From Stakelama portus (GTDB lineage Bacteria > Pseudomonadota > Alphaproteobacteria > Sphingomonadales > Sphingomonadaceae), in NCBI RefSeq assembly GCF_003171655.1, contig NZ_QFZL01000009.1, forward strand, positions 18,501-82,500: a stretch of DNA of 64,000 nt, given 5' to 3'. Of the stretch, positions 25,202 to 34,732 are shown piece by piece (the stretch's first letter is position 1; every line of letters starts with the position of its first letter). The notes under the pieces were generated by a model. It searched no databases. It was given only the letters and a program-made list of their open reading frames with translations, and had not been told where the DNA came from. A program made the position numbers and the translations under genes.

Positions 25202-25210
25202 CAAAAGGCA

Positions 25211-25240
25211 GCGGCGCCGGCGGCGTTCCGTCGGCGCCGC
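25211..25240. terminator. GC-rich hairpin after hslU
   Basis: GCGGCGCCG (25211-25219) pairs with CGGCGCCGC (25232-25240) in the 45-bp space between the convergent hslU and lipoprotein genes. The stem is strong, but no T-run follows on either strand. Confidence 0.45.
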
Positions 25241-25246
25241 GCGCGC

Positions 25247-25648
25247 TTATTCCGGGCGCGAATATTCGGTGAAGTCGCGCAGCGCACAGGTGCCGGTCAA
25301 CATGCCGCCCGTACGCGAACGGGTGCGCACGATATCGCCCGAGCAATAGCTGCTGCTGACGGTGGTTTCGAACACCAGCAGATCGCCGCTCGCCGCCCCC
25401 GGACAGCCGGTGGCGTCGGTGACGGCAACCTTGTTCCGCCCCTGGACGAACAGGAATTTGCCCGCCGCCGAATCGACGCGATTGACGCGGACCTTGTCGA
25501 TGCAGCGGCGCGTCTCGCCCGGCTGCATCCCTTCCAGCGCGGCGGCAAGCTTCTGTGCCTGTCGCTCCGAATAGGTGGCATTGCCTTCAACCGGCGTGCA
25601 CGCCGCGACAAGCAGCAGCGGAAGGGAAAATGTGATGATACGCAACAT
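25247..25648 (-). CDS. Small lipoprotein, function unknown
   Basis: 133 residues starting MLRIITFSLPLLLVAAC, with a lipobox (LVAAC) giving a lipidated Cys at residue 17. The mature part has four further cysteines (RRCIDK, TGCPG, SSYCSG, GTCALRDF) that could form two disulfides in the periplasm. A Gln/Lys-rich helix follows the lipobox. No domain recognised; the Cys pattern resembles small envelope proteins of sphingomonads. Confidence 0.8.
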   Translation of the reverse strand: MLRIITFSLPLLLVAACTPVEGNATYSERQAQKLAAALEGMQPGETRRCIDKVRVNRVDSAAGKFLFVQGRNKVAVTDATGCPGAASGDLLVFETTVSSSYCSGDIVRTRSRTGGMLTGTCALRDFTEYSRPE

Positions 25649-25687
25649 GGCTCAACTCCCTGACGATCGACTCGGACTCGAACGGCT

Positions 25688-26413
25688 CTACCCTTTGAAA
25701 TTATCCTTGGCTTCGCGAAGTTGCGCCAGTGTTTCGACACTGTCGGCGCGCAGGAAGGGATTGGTTTCCAGTTCGATCCCGATGCTGGTCGGCACCGTGG
25801 CATCGCCGACGGCGCGCATCGCATCGACTGCCGCCATGCGATCGAGGATCGCCTGATTATCGGGTTCGGCCACGCGCGCAAATCGGCCGTTCGATTGGGT
25901 ATATTCATGCGCGCAATAGACAGTGGTTTCGGCGGGAAGCGCCGCCAGCCGCCGCATATTCGCGAACATCTGCGCCGCGGTACCTTCGAACAATCGGCCG
26001 CAGCCCATCGCGAACAGCGTGTCGCCGATGAACAACGCCCCGCAATCGGCGAAATGATAGGCGATATGCCCGGCGGTATGCGCGGGCACTTCCATCACCG
26101 TCGCTGTCGCGGTGCCGAGGCGTACGACATCGCCTTCGCCGACCAGCCGGTCAGCGGTGGGAATACGCTCCGCCTCCGCCGCCGGAGCGATCACGGTCGC
26201 ACCGGTCGCTTGCTTGATCGCGGCATTGCCGCCGGTGTGATCGGGATGCCAATGGGTGTTCCAGATCGCCGAGATGGCCCATCCGCGTGCATCGGCCTGC
26301 GCCAGCACGGGATCGGCGAGCGCGGGATCGACCACCATCGTTTCCCGGCTTTCCGGCTCGTGCACCAGCCAGACATAATTGTCGTTCAGAACCGGGATGC
26401 GGACGATTTCCAT
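25688..26413 (-). CDS. gloB: Hydroxyacylglutathione hydrolase (glyoxalase II)
   Basis: A 241-residue metallo-beta-lactamase-fold enzyme. The start MEIVRIPVLNDNYVWLVHEP has an ideal GAGGAGGAG Shine-Dalgarno sequence. Metal motif THWHPDHTGGN, second ligands in VPAHTAGHIAYHF and FIGDTLFAMGCGRLFEG, and C-terminal YCAHEYTQSNGRFA with a HAGH_C domain. It hydrolyses S-lactoylglutathione to lactate in methylglyoxal detoxification. A glyoxalase I-like gene lies 2 kb away at 28289-28702. Confidence 0.95.
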   Translation of the reverse strand: MEIVRIPVLNDNYVWLVHEPESRETMVVDPALADPVLAQADARGWAISAIWNTHWHPDHTGGNAAIKQATGATVIAPAAEAERIPTADRLVGEGDVVRLGTATATVMEVPAHTAGHIAYHFADCGALFIGDTLFAMGCGRLFEGTAAQMFANMRRLAALPAETTVYCAHEYTQSNGRFARVAEPDNQAILDRMAAVDAMRAVGDATVPTSIGIELETNPFLRADSVETLAQLREAKDNFKG

Positions 26414-26498
26414 GGGTCTCCTCCTCTGACGGCGACACCGGTCTAGGGAAGATTGCGCCGCGAAGCCACCGGCAGCATCGCGACGCTTTTTTGCGCCC

Positions 26499-28274
26499 AT
26501 GGATCGCCGCGCAGTGCATCCGAAACGGCGTAAGGTTAACCGATCGGAAAGTAGTGTTGCGTACCCAGTTCGCGTGCGCCCTATACCGTTTCTCCTTGCA
26601 GCATTGCTGCTCATCCTCTGCGGAGCGGGCGTCGCGCCCGCCCGCGCGGAAACGCCGATCGCGCGCGCCGGATGCGGGGTCGCTACGGGGCTCGATGCGA
26701 CGCTGGCGGACGCGCTGCGGCAAGCGGCCACCGCTTCCTGCACCACCCCGGGCAGCAGCCGCGGCGCGCGGCAATGGACCATCATCGATTTCGACGGTCC
26801 GGTGAGCATTGCCCGATCGGCAGTGCTGCGCACCAAATTCACCGATTTCTCGTCCGTCGCCGTGCATATCCAATATGCCGACGGACATTGGGCCAATCGC
26901 CAATGGGGCAGCGATATCGCCCAGCGCAACTGGCTAGCCGGGGGCAGAGTCGTTCTGCCGCTGTTGACCGAACACGCCCCGGTGCGGCGGATCGTCGTGT
27001 CGGTCGACAATGCCAATTCGGCGGACATGCTGACCAATCTGACGGTGGTCGGCGGAAGCTCCGTGGCCGAACATGGCTATGATGCCGCGTTGCTGTTCGC
27101 ATTCCTCTGTGGCCTGGTGGCGATCCCGATCCTTTATGATCTGGCGTTTCTGTTCGTGCTGCGCGAACGGTTTCTGGTGTGGCACATCGCCATGGCGGCG
27201 GGCACGCTTTCCTATATCTTCGTATCCTCGGGACTGGTGGTCGTCGCTTTTCCGGGAATTTCGACAGCGCTTCGCTCGCAGCTGCTGATCTGGACATTCG
27301 TCCTCGCCATTGCCTCGGCGATGCAGTTCGCGGCGCATTATCTGGAGGAAAAGGGACTTTCCCGCGTGATGCGGCGCCTGTTGCACATCGCCTCGCTCTG
27401 GGCGCTATGTGTCGGCTGCGTGCTCAGCTTCGGGCATTTCAGCGCCGTCGGGATCTTCGATCTGGTGCACGATATCGGCCTGGGCATGGTGCTGGCGACG
27501 TGCATCGCGGCGCTGGCACATGCGCTGATCCGCGGCAGCCGCCCGGCGCGCTTTCTCGCTGCGGGGTGGAGCCTGACGATCCTCTTCTTCTTCGACCGGC
27601 TGCTTCGCGCGTTCGAACTCTATTCCGCGCCCGACTGGATGACCTATGCGGTCTATTTCGGGCTGGCCTTTGAAACCGTCGTCACGGCGCTGGGTGTCGC
27701 CGACCGCTTCCTGGCCATTCGCCGCGACCGCGACCGCGCGCGAGCGCTCGCCCGGACGATGGAGCATCTCGCCGACACCGATCCGCTGACCGGTATCGGC
27801 AACCGGCGCGCGCTGGAGCGGCGCTTCCGCGATGCCCCCCGCCCCACTGCGCTGGCGCTCATCGACCTCGATCATTTCAAGCATGTCAACGACCGCAACG
27901 GACATGATGTGGGCGATCTGGTGCTCAAGGCTGTGGCGCGGGCGCTCAGCACCATTCCCCGCCATCTGGCGGGCCGGATGGGCGGCGAGGAGTTTGCGCT
28001 ATTGCTGTACGGCACCGATCCCCGGGCCGACGCCGAACGCCTGCGTCAGGCGATCACCAGCCATGTCGCGCGCGAAGTGCCGGGGCTCGAAACGCCGGTC
28101 ACCGCCAGCATGGGTCTGGTCCAGCTTGCCGGCAACGACGTGTTCGAAACGGCGTTCAAGGCCGCCGACCGGCTGTTGTACGAGGCGAAGGCGAGCGGGC
28201 GAAACCGCCTGATTGCGGGCGATTCCGCCGGCGTGGCGCACGCAAAACCGCCACGCCGCCACGCCGCCGCCTGA
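26499..28274 (+). CDS. Membrane diguanylate cyclase with 7TM-DISM-like sensor
   Basis: 591 residues from the ATG at 26499; a GTG at 26574 would give a shorter protein with a neater signal peptide. Signal peptide, an extracytoplasmic beta-rich domain (about 50-190), seven hydrophobic helices (about 195-400), then GGDEF domain DPLTGIGNRRALERRF through MGGEEFALLLYG (GG at about residue 495). The GGEEF active site and the substrate residues in LIDLDHFKHVNDRNGHDVGD are intact, so c-di-GMP synthesis is expected. The RxxD product-inhibition site normally five residues before GGEEF is absent (TIPRHLAGRM instead). Confidence 0.9.
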   Translation: MDRRAVHPKRRKVNRSESSVAYPVRVRPIPFLLAALLLILCGAGVAPARAETPIARAGCGVATGLDATLADALRQAATASCTTPGSSRGARQWTIIDFDGPVSIARSAVLRTKFTDFSSVAVHIQYADGHWANRQWGSDIAQRNWLAGGRVVLPLLTEHAPVRRIVVSVDNANSADMLTNLTVVGGSSVAEHGYDAALLFAFLCGLVAIPILYDLAFLFVLRERFLVWHIAMAAGTLSYIFVSSGLVVVAFPGISTALRSQLLIWTFVLAIASAMQFAAHYLEEKGLSRVMRRLLHIASLWALCVGCVLSFGHFSAVGIFDLVHDIGLGMVLATCIAALAHALIRGSRPARFLAAGWSLTILFFFDRLLRAFELYSAPDWMTYAVYFGLAFETVVTALGVADRFLAIRRDRDRARALARTMEHLADTDPLTGIGNRRALERRFRDAPRPTALALIDLDHFKHVNDRNGHDVGDLVLKAVARALSTIPRHLAGRMGGEEFALLLYGTDPRADAERLRQAITSHVAREVPGLETPVTASMGLVQLAGNDVFETAFKAADRLLYEAKASGRNRLIAGDSAGVAHAKPPRRHAAA

Positions 28275-28288
28275 GCGCGACTGCCGCG

Positions 28289-28702
28289 TTACCAGCTGCC
28301 GGTGTTGGGCATCGACGCCCAGGGCTCGGCCGGTTCGAGATGCCCGTCCTGCAGCAATTCGACCGAAATCCCGTCGGGCGTGCGGACGAACGCCATATGG
28401 CCGTCGCGCGGCGGGCGGTTGATCGTCACGCCCGCATCCATCAGCCGCTGGCAAGTCGCGTAGATATCGTCGACGCGATAGGCGAGATGGCCGAAATTGC
28501 GCCCGCCCGAATATTCCTCGGGATCCCAATTGTGGGTCAGCTCGACTTCGCCTTCGTCGCCCGGCGCGGCAAGGAATATCAGCGTGAACCGCCCCTTTTC
28601 ATTTTCCATCCGGCGCCGTTCCTCCAGCCCGATCAGGTTGAAAAAGCGGATGGTGGCATCGGGGTCGGTCACCCGGATCATCGTGTGGAGATATTTGGTC
28701 AT
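28289..28702 (-). CDS. gloA: Glyoxalase I-like VOC protein (lactoylglutathione lyase)
   Basis: 137 residues: TKYLHTMIRVTDPDATIRFFNLIGLEERRR, FLAAPGDEGEVELTHNWDPEEYSGGRNFGHLAYRVDDI and FVRTPDGISVELLQDG carry the glyoxalase I metal ligands (His in LHTMIRV, Glu in VELTHNW, His in GHLAYRV, Glu in VELLQ). It isomerises the methylglyoxal-glutathione hemithioacetal. Its ATG overlaps the stop of the TPR gene by one base (TGATG), so it is the last of three coupled genes. gloB is nearby but on a separate transcript. Confidence 0.88.
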   Translation of the reverse strand: MTKYLHTMIRVTDPDATIRFFNLIGLEERRRMENEKGRFTLIFLAAPGDEGEVELTHNWDPEEYSGGRNFGHLAYRVDDIYATCQRLMDAGVTINRPPRDGHMAFVRTPDGISVELLQDGHLEPAEPWASMPNTGSW

Positions 28703-29451
28703 CACTGGTCCTGCGTATCGGTAGGAGTATCGAATTGGGCGAGCGCCTGTCGGGCGGTGGCGGCACGCGCGGTGCCGGGTGCCAGCGTGATCACGCGCTC
28801 CCATGCGGTGCGCGCGCCATCGGCATTGCCGCTGACCGCTGCGATGTTGCCGAGTTCGAGTTGCACGGCGGGATCGTCGCCCGCCAGCCGCACCGCCTCG
28901 GCAATATCGCGATGCGCGCGCGGCAGATCGCCCATCCGCCGCGCCAGCGTGGCCGACAACAGCCATGCGAACGGGTCCGCAGCCGCCAGCCGCACCGCGA
29001 TATCCAGATCCTCTCGCGCGCCGGCTTCATCGCCGCCGCTCACCCGCGCGCGGGCGCGATCGAGATGCGCCTCGCCCAGCGTCAGCCCTTCGAGCTTTTG
29101 CTTTGCAATCGCCTTGTCGAGCGCGGTCAGCGCGCGATCGGGCACGCCTTCGGCAAGCCAGGCATTGCCGGCCAGCGCCCAGAGATTGGCGGCGCGGACA
29201 TCGTCCTTATCCTCCGCTTCGGTCGCGGCGGCGGAAAAGGCAGAAGCCGCATCGCGCCAGCGCTGCTGGTTGGCGAGCGCAAGGCCCAGACATTCGCGCG
29301 CCTGATAGCCGCCGCCATCGACGATCCACTGATTGGCGAGCGTTTCGCCCTGGCGGGGCGCATTGACCGCCGCGCGTTCGCACGCATCGCCGCGATCGGA
29401 AATCGGCAATGTCGGCCCCGCGACCTGCGCCGCCAGCATCAATGCGAACAT
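28702..29451 (-). CDS. Tetratricopeptide repeat protein
   Basis: 249 residues, MFALMLAAQVAGPTLPI then five or six alanine-rich TPR-like helical pairs (LGLALANQQRWRDAASAFSAA, LWALAGNAWLAEGVPDRALTALDKAI, DLDIAVRLAAADPFAWLLSATLARRMGDLPRAHRDIAEAVRLAGDDPAVQLELGNIAAVSG). A weak signal peptide suggests export. It overlaps the preceding hydrolase gene by 13 bp and the glyoxalase gene by 1 bp, so the three are co-translated. Likely a protein-interaction scaffold; the partner is unknown. Confidence 0.82.
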   Translation of the reverse strand: MFALMLAAQVAGPTLPISDRGDACERAAVNAPRQGETLANQWIVDGGGYQARECLGLALANQQRWRDAASAFSAAATEAEDKDDVRAANLWALAGNAWLAEGVPDRALTALDKAIAKQKLEGLTLGEAHLDRARARVSGGDEAGAREDLDIAVRLAAADPFAWLLSATLARRMGDLPRAHRDIAEAVRLAGDDPAVQLELGNIAAVSGNADGARTAWERVITLAPGTARAATARQALAQFDTPTDTQDQ

Positions 29452-30179
29452 GTTGTCACCACATCCTCTACCGCGCGCCGGATCAGCGCAATGTCGGGCT
29501 CACGCGACAACCGATGATCGCCGTCCTTGATCAACAGCGTCTGGACATCGTCGCCGGTCAGCAATTCGGCCAGCTTCAGGCTGCGCTCCCATGGCACATC
29601 GGGATCGCGCTGGCCGTGGAGCAGCCGCACCGGCCCGGAAAATTCAATCGGGGCGATCATCACGCGATTGGCCTCGCCCGAATTCCAGAAATCGCGCGTC
29701 GTGATCGTCGGCTGGTCGCCATAGTCGCTATGTTCGGCGATCCGCCCTTCGCGCAGCAGCGTCAGCTTCTTTTCTTCCGAAAAGCCCCAGTCGGTGAAAT
29801 CGGGCGCGGCGGCGATGCCGACCATGCCGGCCACCCGTTCGGGACGCGCCAGCGCGATCAGCAGCATCAGCCATCCGCCCATCGACGATCCGACCAGCAC
29901 CACCGGCCCGGAAACCAGCGTATCGATCAGCGACAGCGCATCGTCGCGCCATGTCACGAGCGTCTGGTCCTCGAACGCGCCCGGGCTTTCGCCGCATCCC
30001 GAATAATCGAACCGCAGAAAGGCGCGTCCCGCCGCCTTCGCCCATGTCTCGAGCGCCACCGCCTTCGATCCGCTCATGTCGGACGCATAGCCGGGCAGAA
30101 AGACGATGGTCGGCCCGGTCCCTTCGCTCAGATGATAAGCGAGCGTGCGCGCCACCGGCGCGGTGTGAGTCTCCGTCAT
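29439..30179 (-). CDS. Alpha/beta-hydrolase, first gene of a three-gene operon
   Basis: 246 residues, cytoplasmic: FLPGYASDMSGSKA, FDYSGCGESPGAFED, nucleophile elbow GSSMGG, acid region LLHGQRDPDVPW and catalytic His in DGDHRLSREPD. The FLPG(Y/F)xSDMxGxKA opening is typical of the ABHD10/BAAT-like thioesterase branch found in alphaproteobacteria. It is expected to cleave an ester or thioester; the substrate is unknown. Starts immediately downstream of a 58-bp gap from the metallopeptidase gene on the same strand. Confidence 0.88.
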   Translation of the reverse strand: MTETHTAPVARTLAYHLSEGTGPTIVFLPGYASDMSGSKAVALETWAKAAGRAFLRFDYSGCGESPGAFEDQTLVTWRDDALSLIDTLVSGPVVLVGSSMGGWLMLLIALARPERVAGMVGIAAAPDFTDWGFSEEKKLTLLREGRIAEHSDYGDQPTITTRDFWNSGEANRVMIAPIEFSGPVRLLHGQRDPDVPWERSLKLAELLTGDDVQTLLIKDGDHRLSREPDIALIRRAVEDVVTTCSH

Positions 30180-30237
30180 GCCCCGGCCTTTAACGCTGGG
30201 GCGTGGCAGGAGAAAGGCGGCGGCGCGACGCCATGGG

Positions 30238-31137
<900 letters not shown>

Positions 31138-31294
31138 CGGCCGGCATCCTGTTTCGTTGGTTCCCCGCAACAATGCGCGAAACTGCCACATGTTGCACGC
31201 GCTGTCGGCATTGCCCCGGGACAATCGGAGCCGCAGCACGATTTTCCTGCTTCCAACCGTTGATGCAGCGCACAACAAACGCCATCTATCGGCA

Positions 31295-32440
31295 ATGGCA
31301 GATGCCGAGCCCCATCCGCGGCGCCATAGCCGCACCGCCGCAATGCCGCTGCCCGATTGCGTGGCGCTGGTGCTGCAGGGCGGCGGCGCGCTTGGCGGGT
31401 TTCAGGGCGGCGTGATCGAGGCGCTGGACGATGCCGGGATCGCGATCGACTGGGTTGCGGGCATTTCCATCGGCGCCGTCAACGCAGCGATCTTTGCCGG
31501 CAATCCCCCCGAACAGCGCGTGGCAAAGCTGCGCGAATTCTGGGATCTGGTGACCGGCGCGCTCCCCGATTTCCAGATCCCGCTCGACGACCGGCTGCGC
31601 GAATGGGTGCATGAATGGTCGGCGGGCGCAGTGCTGGTCGGCGGCGTTCCGGGCTTTTTCCATCCGCGCCCCGTGCCGCCGGTGATGGCGCTGCCCGGCA
31701 CGCTTCAGGCGCTCAGCTTTTATGATTCCGCGCCGCTCGCCCAAACGCTCGACCGGTTGATCGACTGGGATCTGCTCAACGACGGCCCGGTCCGGCTGTC
31801 GGTCGGCGCGGTGAACATCGAAACCGGCAATTTCCGCTATTTCGACACTGCCGAAGAGCGGATCGATGCGCGCCATATCATGGCGTCGGGCGCATTGCCG
31901 CCGGGCCTGCCGCCGATCGAGATCGACGGCGAATATTATTGGGACGGCGGCCTGGTGTCGAACACGCCGCTCAGCCATGTCCTCGACCATCAGCGCGATC
32001 CGATGCTGGTGTTTCAGGTCGATCTGTTCGCCGCCGCGTCGGGCCGTCCGCGCACGATCATGGACGTGATGGCGCGCGAAAAGGAAATCCGCTTTTCCAG
32101 CCGCACGCGGCAGATCACGTTCGAACGGCTGCGCCTGCGCCGCGAGCGCGAGGCGATCCGCAAGGTTCTGGACAAGCTGCCCGCCGATCTGGCCGACGAT
32201 CCCGATGTCGCCGCGCTGCGCATCGCGGCCGAGGAAAAGCCGGTCAGCCTGGTCCACCTCATCTATCGCGCCAATGCGTGGGAGGGCGGCAGCCGCGATT
32301 TCGAATTTTCCGCCCGCACCCTGCGCGAACACTGGCATTCGGGCGCAGCCGCCGTCGCCGAAACCATGGCCAATGCCCGGTTGATCGCCAGCAATATCCT
32401 CGACGGAAAATCCGCCGCGTTCGACCTTACCCATCGTTGA
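31295..32440 (+). CDS. Patatin-like phospholipase with DUF3734 C-terminus
   Basis: About 381 residues. Patatin domain: oxyanion LQGGGALGGFQGGV, nucleophile GISIGA, and Asp of the dyad in YYWDGGLVSNTPL (DGG). The C-terminal part (QVDLFAAASGRPRTIMDVMAREKEIRFSSRTR) is the DUF3734 extension. In sphingomonads such proteins often precede a 3-hydroxybutyrate dehydrogenase, as here (25 bp downstream), suggesting a role at polyhydroxybutyrate or lipid stores. The start could be 31295 or the in-frame ATG at 31343. Confidence 0.9.
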   Translation: MADAEPHPRRHSRTAAMPLPDCVALVLQGGGALGGFQGGVIEALDDAGIAIDWVAGISIGAVNAAIFAGNPPEQRVAKLREFWDLVTGALPDFQIPLDDRLREWVHEWSAGAVLVGGVPGFFHPRPVPPVMALPGTLQALSFYDSAPLAQTLDRLIDWDLLNDGPVRLSVGAVNIETGNFRYFDTAEERIDARHIMASGALPPGLPPIEIDGEYYWDGGLVSNTPLSHVLDHQRDPMLVFQVDLFAAASGRPRTIMDVMAREKEIRFSSRTRQITFERLRLRREREAIRKVLDKLPADLADDPDVAALRIAAEEKPVSLVHLIYRANAWEGGSRDFEFSARTLREHWHSGAAAVAETMANARLIASNILDGKSAAFDLTHR

Positions 32441-32465
32441 TTTCACGAAAGAACGGAGTGTTCCC

Positions 32466-33251
32466 ATGTTTCTGAAAGGCAAGTCGGCCATCGTAACCGG
32501 TTCCACCTCCGGCATCGGCCTCGCCTATGCCCAGGCGCTGGCAGCCGAGGGCGCTTCGGTGATGATCAACGGGTTCGGCGACGCCGACGATATCGAAAAG
32601 GAACGCGCCGCGCTGGCCGAAAAAAGCGGTGCCAAGGCGCTGTACGATGCCGCCGACATGACCAAGCCCGATGAAATCTATGCGATGATCGATCGCTGCC
32701 ACAGCGAACTGGGCGGGCCCGACATCGTCATCGCCAATGCCGGTATCCAGCATGTCGACCCGATCGAGGATTTCCCGATCGACAAGTGGAACGCGATCAT
32801 CGCGATCAACCTGTCCTCGGCCTGGCATCTGATGCGCGGCGCGGTGCCGCATATGAAGGCAAAGAAATGGGGCCGGATCATTTCGACCGCTTCGGCGCAT
32901 TCGCTGACCGCCAGCCCCGGCAAATCGGCCTATGTCACGGCCAAGCACGGCATCGCCGGCATGACCAAGACCGTCGCGCTGGAAACCGCGACCGATGGCA
33001 TCACCGTCAATTGCATCTCGCCCGGCTATGTCTGGACGCCGCTGGTCGAAAAACAGATCCCCGACACGATGAAGATGCGCGGCATGACGCGCGAGCAGGT
33101 GATGAACGACGTGCTGCTCGCCGGTCAGCCGACCAAGGAATTCATCAAGCCCGAGGAAGTCGCCGCGCTGGCAATCTATCTCTGCCGCGACGAAGCTTCG
33201 GGCATTACCGGCGCCAACCTGTCGATCGACGGCGGCTGGACCGCGCAATAA
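32466..33251 (+). CDS. 3-hydroxybutyrate dehydrogenase (SDR family)
   Basis: A 261-residue short-chain dehydrogenase: cofactor motif VTGSTSGIGLAYA, NAG in VIANAGIQHV, catalytic Ser/Tyr/Lys in STASAHSLTASPGKSAYVTAKHGI, and CISPGYVWTPLVEKQIPD, the loop that marks D-3-hydroxybutyrate dehydrogenases. It oxidises 3-hydroxybutyrate to acetoacetate in the cytoplasm during ketone-body/PHB use. Probably co-transcribed with the patatin gene 25 bp upstream (Shine-Dalgarno region GAACGGAG). Confidence 0.92.
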   Translation: MFLKGKSAIVTGSTSGIGLAYAQALAAEGASVMINGFGDADDIEKERAALAEKSGAKALYDAADMTKPDEIYAMIDRCHSELGGPDIVIANAGIQHVDPIEDFPIDKWNAIIAINLSSAWHLMRGAVPHMKAKKWGRIISTASAHSLTASPGKSAYVTAKHGIAGMTKTVALETATDGITVNCISPGYVWTPLVEKQIPDTMKMRGMTREQVMNDVLLAGQPTKEFIKPEEVAALAIYLCRDEASGITGANLSIDGGWTAQ

Positions 33252-33323
33252 CGTCCGCGTTGCGATGGGCGCGGTGCAGGCGCCGCGCCCATCGCATAGC
33301 TGACAACCCCGCCGGAGCGTCGG

Positions 33324-33788
33324 TTATTCGCCCAGCATCTCGGTAATGACCAACGTCACCGGGACTTCGCTGCCCGATTCCAACGTACCGACATAAATGT
33401 CGTAATAGCCGCTCTGGGGATTGCGGAAGTGGAAGATGGGATCGCCGTCTTCGAAACTGTCGTCGTCGCAATACCATTCCCCATCGGGGCCGTTGATCGC
33501 GATGGTGGTGTCGGCACCATCGCCGATCGCACCGATCGACAGCGTATAATCGCCGGCGGTATAATCGAGCGTCACATCGGGCGCGTTCGCGATGAAACCG
33601 ACACAGGCGCCGCCCAGCCGTTCGGCATTGATGTCGCCACCGGCGATCATCTGGACCTGATGCGGGTCTTCGTCGAATCCGGCCGATAGCGTCACGGATT
33701 CGAATGTGGGATCGAGGCTGACATCCTGCGCGGCGGCGGGCGTGGCAAACGCGGCGGCGAGCGCGATAACAGCGATAGTGCGAATCAT
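33324..33788 (-). CDS. Exported beta-rich protein, function unknown
   Basis: 154 residues with a Sec signal peptide (MIRTIAVIALAAAFATPAAA, cleavage before QDV). The mature protein is acidic and beta-rich (YTLSIGAIGDGADTTIAINGPDGEWYCDDDSFEDGDPIFHFRNPQSGYYDIYVGTLE), resembling bacterial pre-peptidase C-terminal-like beta-sandwich domains, with two Cys that could pair. GGGGGAG precedes the ATG. No enzyme motif is present. Confidence 0.8.
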   Translation of the reverse strand: MIRTIAVIALAAAFATPAAAQDVSLDPTFESVTLSAGFDEDPHQVQMIAGGDINAERLGGACVGFIANAPDVTLDYTAGDYTLSIGAIGDGADTTIAINGPDGEWYCDDDSFEDGDPIFHFRNPQSGYYDIYVGTLESGSEVPVTLVITEMLGE

Positions 33789-34016
33789 GGAAAACTCCCC
33801 CTTCTCCGGCGAAGCGAAGCGCCTCACTCGACTTGTCTTATGAATTGCACAGCCTGTCACCAGGATTAATGCAATCGGGCCCCGGCCGGAGCCGGAAGGC
33901 CGCACCGGGCATCCCGATTGACGGGCAATTCCATTCTCCCCCACCGGGGGACTGGACCGCAGCCCCATAGCGCGCGACAAGGGTGCGCGGCACGCAGGGT
34001 TCGGGAGAAGCGTTTT

Positions 34017-34643
34017 ATGGTCTGGAAACCTGCACTTGCCGCCGTGGCGGCGCTATCGACTGCCTCGTGCGGCATCTATCGCCAGATGTATGCGCCGCCC
34101 GCGCAAATGGGCAGCGACTGGCGTCAGGTCGCGACCGACACCGATCGCGATCGGCTGCGCCGCTGGCATCTGGCATGGGACGAAGCGCTCCCCGCCGCCC
34201 GCGCCGCCGATCCCGCCGGCGTGGCAGCCGCCGGGGCGTTGCTCGAACCGGACCGGGCATTGCCCGGCGCGATGCCGCCGCCGGGCAGCTATCGCTGCCG
34301 CACGTACAAACTGGGCGCGGCCGGCCCTGCCGCGCGCGACTTCACCGCCTATCCCTGGATGGAATGCCGGGTCTTTTTCGAAGACGAAGTGCTCAGCCTG
34401 CACAAATTGTCCGGGTCGCAGCGTCCGGTCGGGCTGTTGTTCCGCGATCGCGATGCGCGCGCGATCTTCCTCGGCACGCTGGTGCTGGGCGACGAAAACG
34501 CACCGCTTCGCTATGGCGTCGATACGACGCGCGACATGATCGGCTATGTCGAACGCGTCGGGGATGCGCGCTGGCGGCTGGTGCTGCCCTGGCCCCGCTT
34601 CGAATCGAAGCTCGACGTGATCGAACTCGTTCCCGCTTCCTGA
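34017..34643 (+). CDS. DUF4893-like envelope protein
   Basis: 208 residues. The N-terminus MVWKPALAAVAALSTASC is a signal sequence with a possible but non-ideal lipidation Cys. The mature part contains WDEALPAARAADP, a PGSYRCRTYKLG motif, YPWMECRVFFEDEVLSLHKLSGSQRPVGLLF and VDTTRDMIGYVERVGDARWRLVLPWPRFESKLDVIELVP. This order fits my recollection of DUF4893 proteins of sphingomonads. Role unknown. GGGAGAAG provides the Shine-Dalgarno sequence. It is followed 90 bp later by the amidohydrolase. Confidence 0.75.
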   Translation: MVWKPALAAVAALSTASCGIYRQMYAPPAQMGSDWRQVATDTDRDRLRRWHLAWDEALPAARAADPAGVAAAGALLEPDRALPGAMPPPGSYRCRTYKLGAAGPAARDFTAYPWMECRVFFEDEVLSLHKLSGSQRPVGLLFRDRDARAIFLGTLVLGDENAPLRYGVDTTRDMIGYVERVGDARWRLVLPWPRFESKLDVIELVPAS

Positions 34644-34732
34644 TCCCGCAAATATTCGGCCCGATCGCGCGCTTGCGCTTCGTCCGCGCGGGGGCGAAGC
34701 TGTGGCGAACGCCAAAGCCTAAAGGGGGTCCT

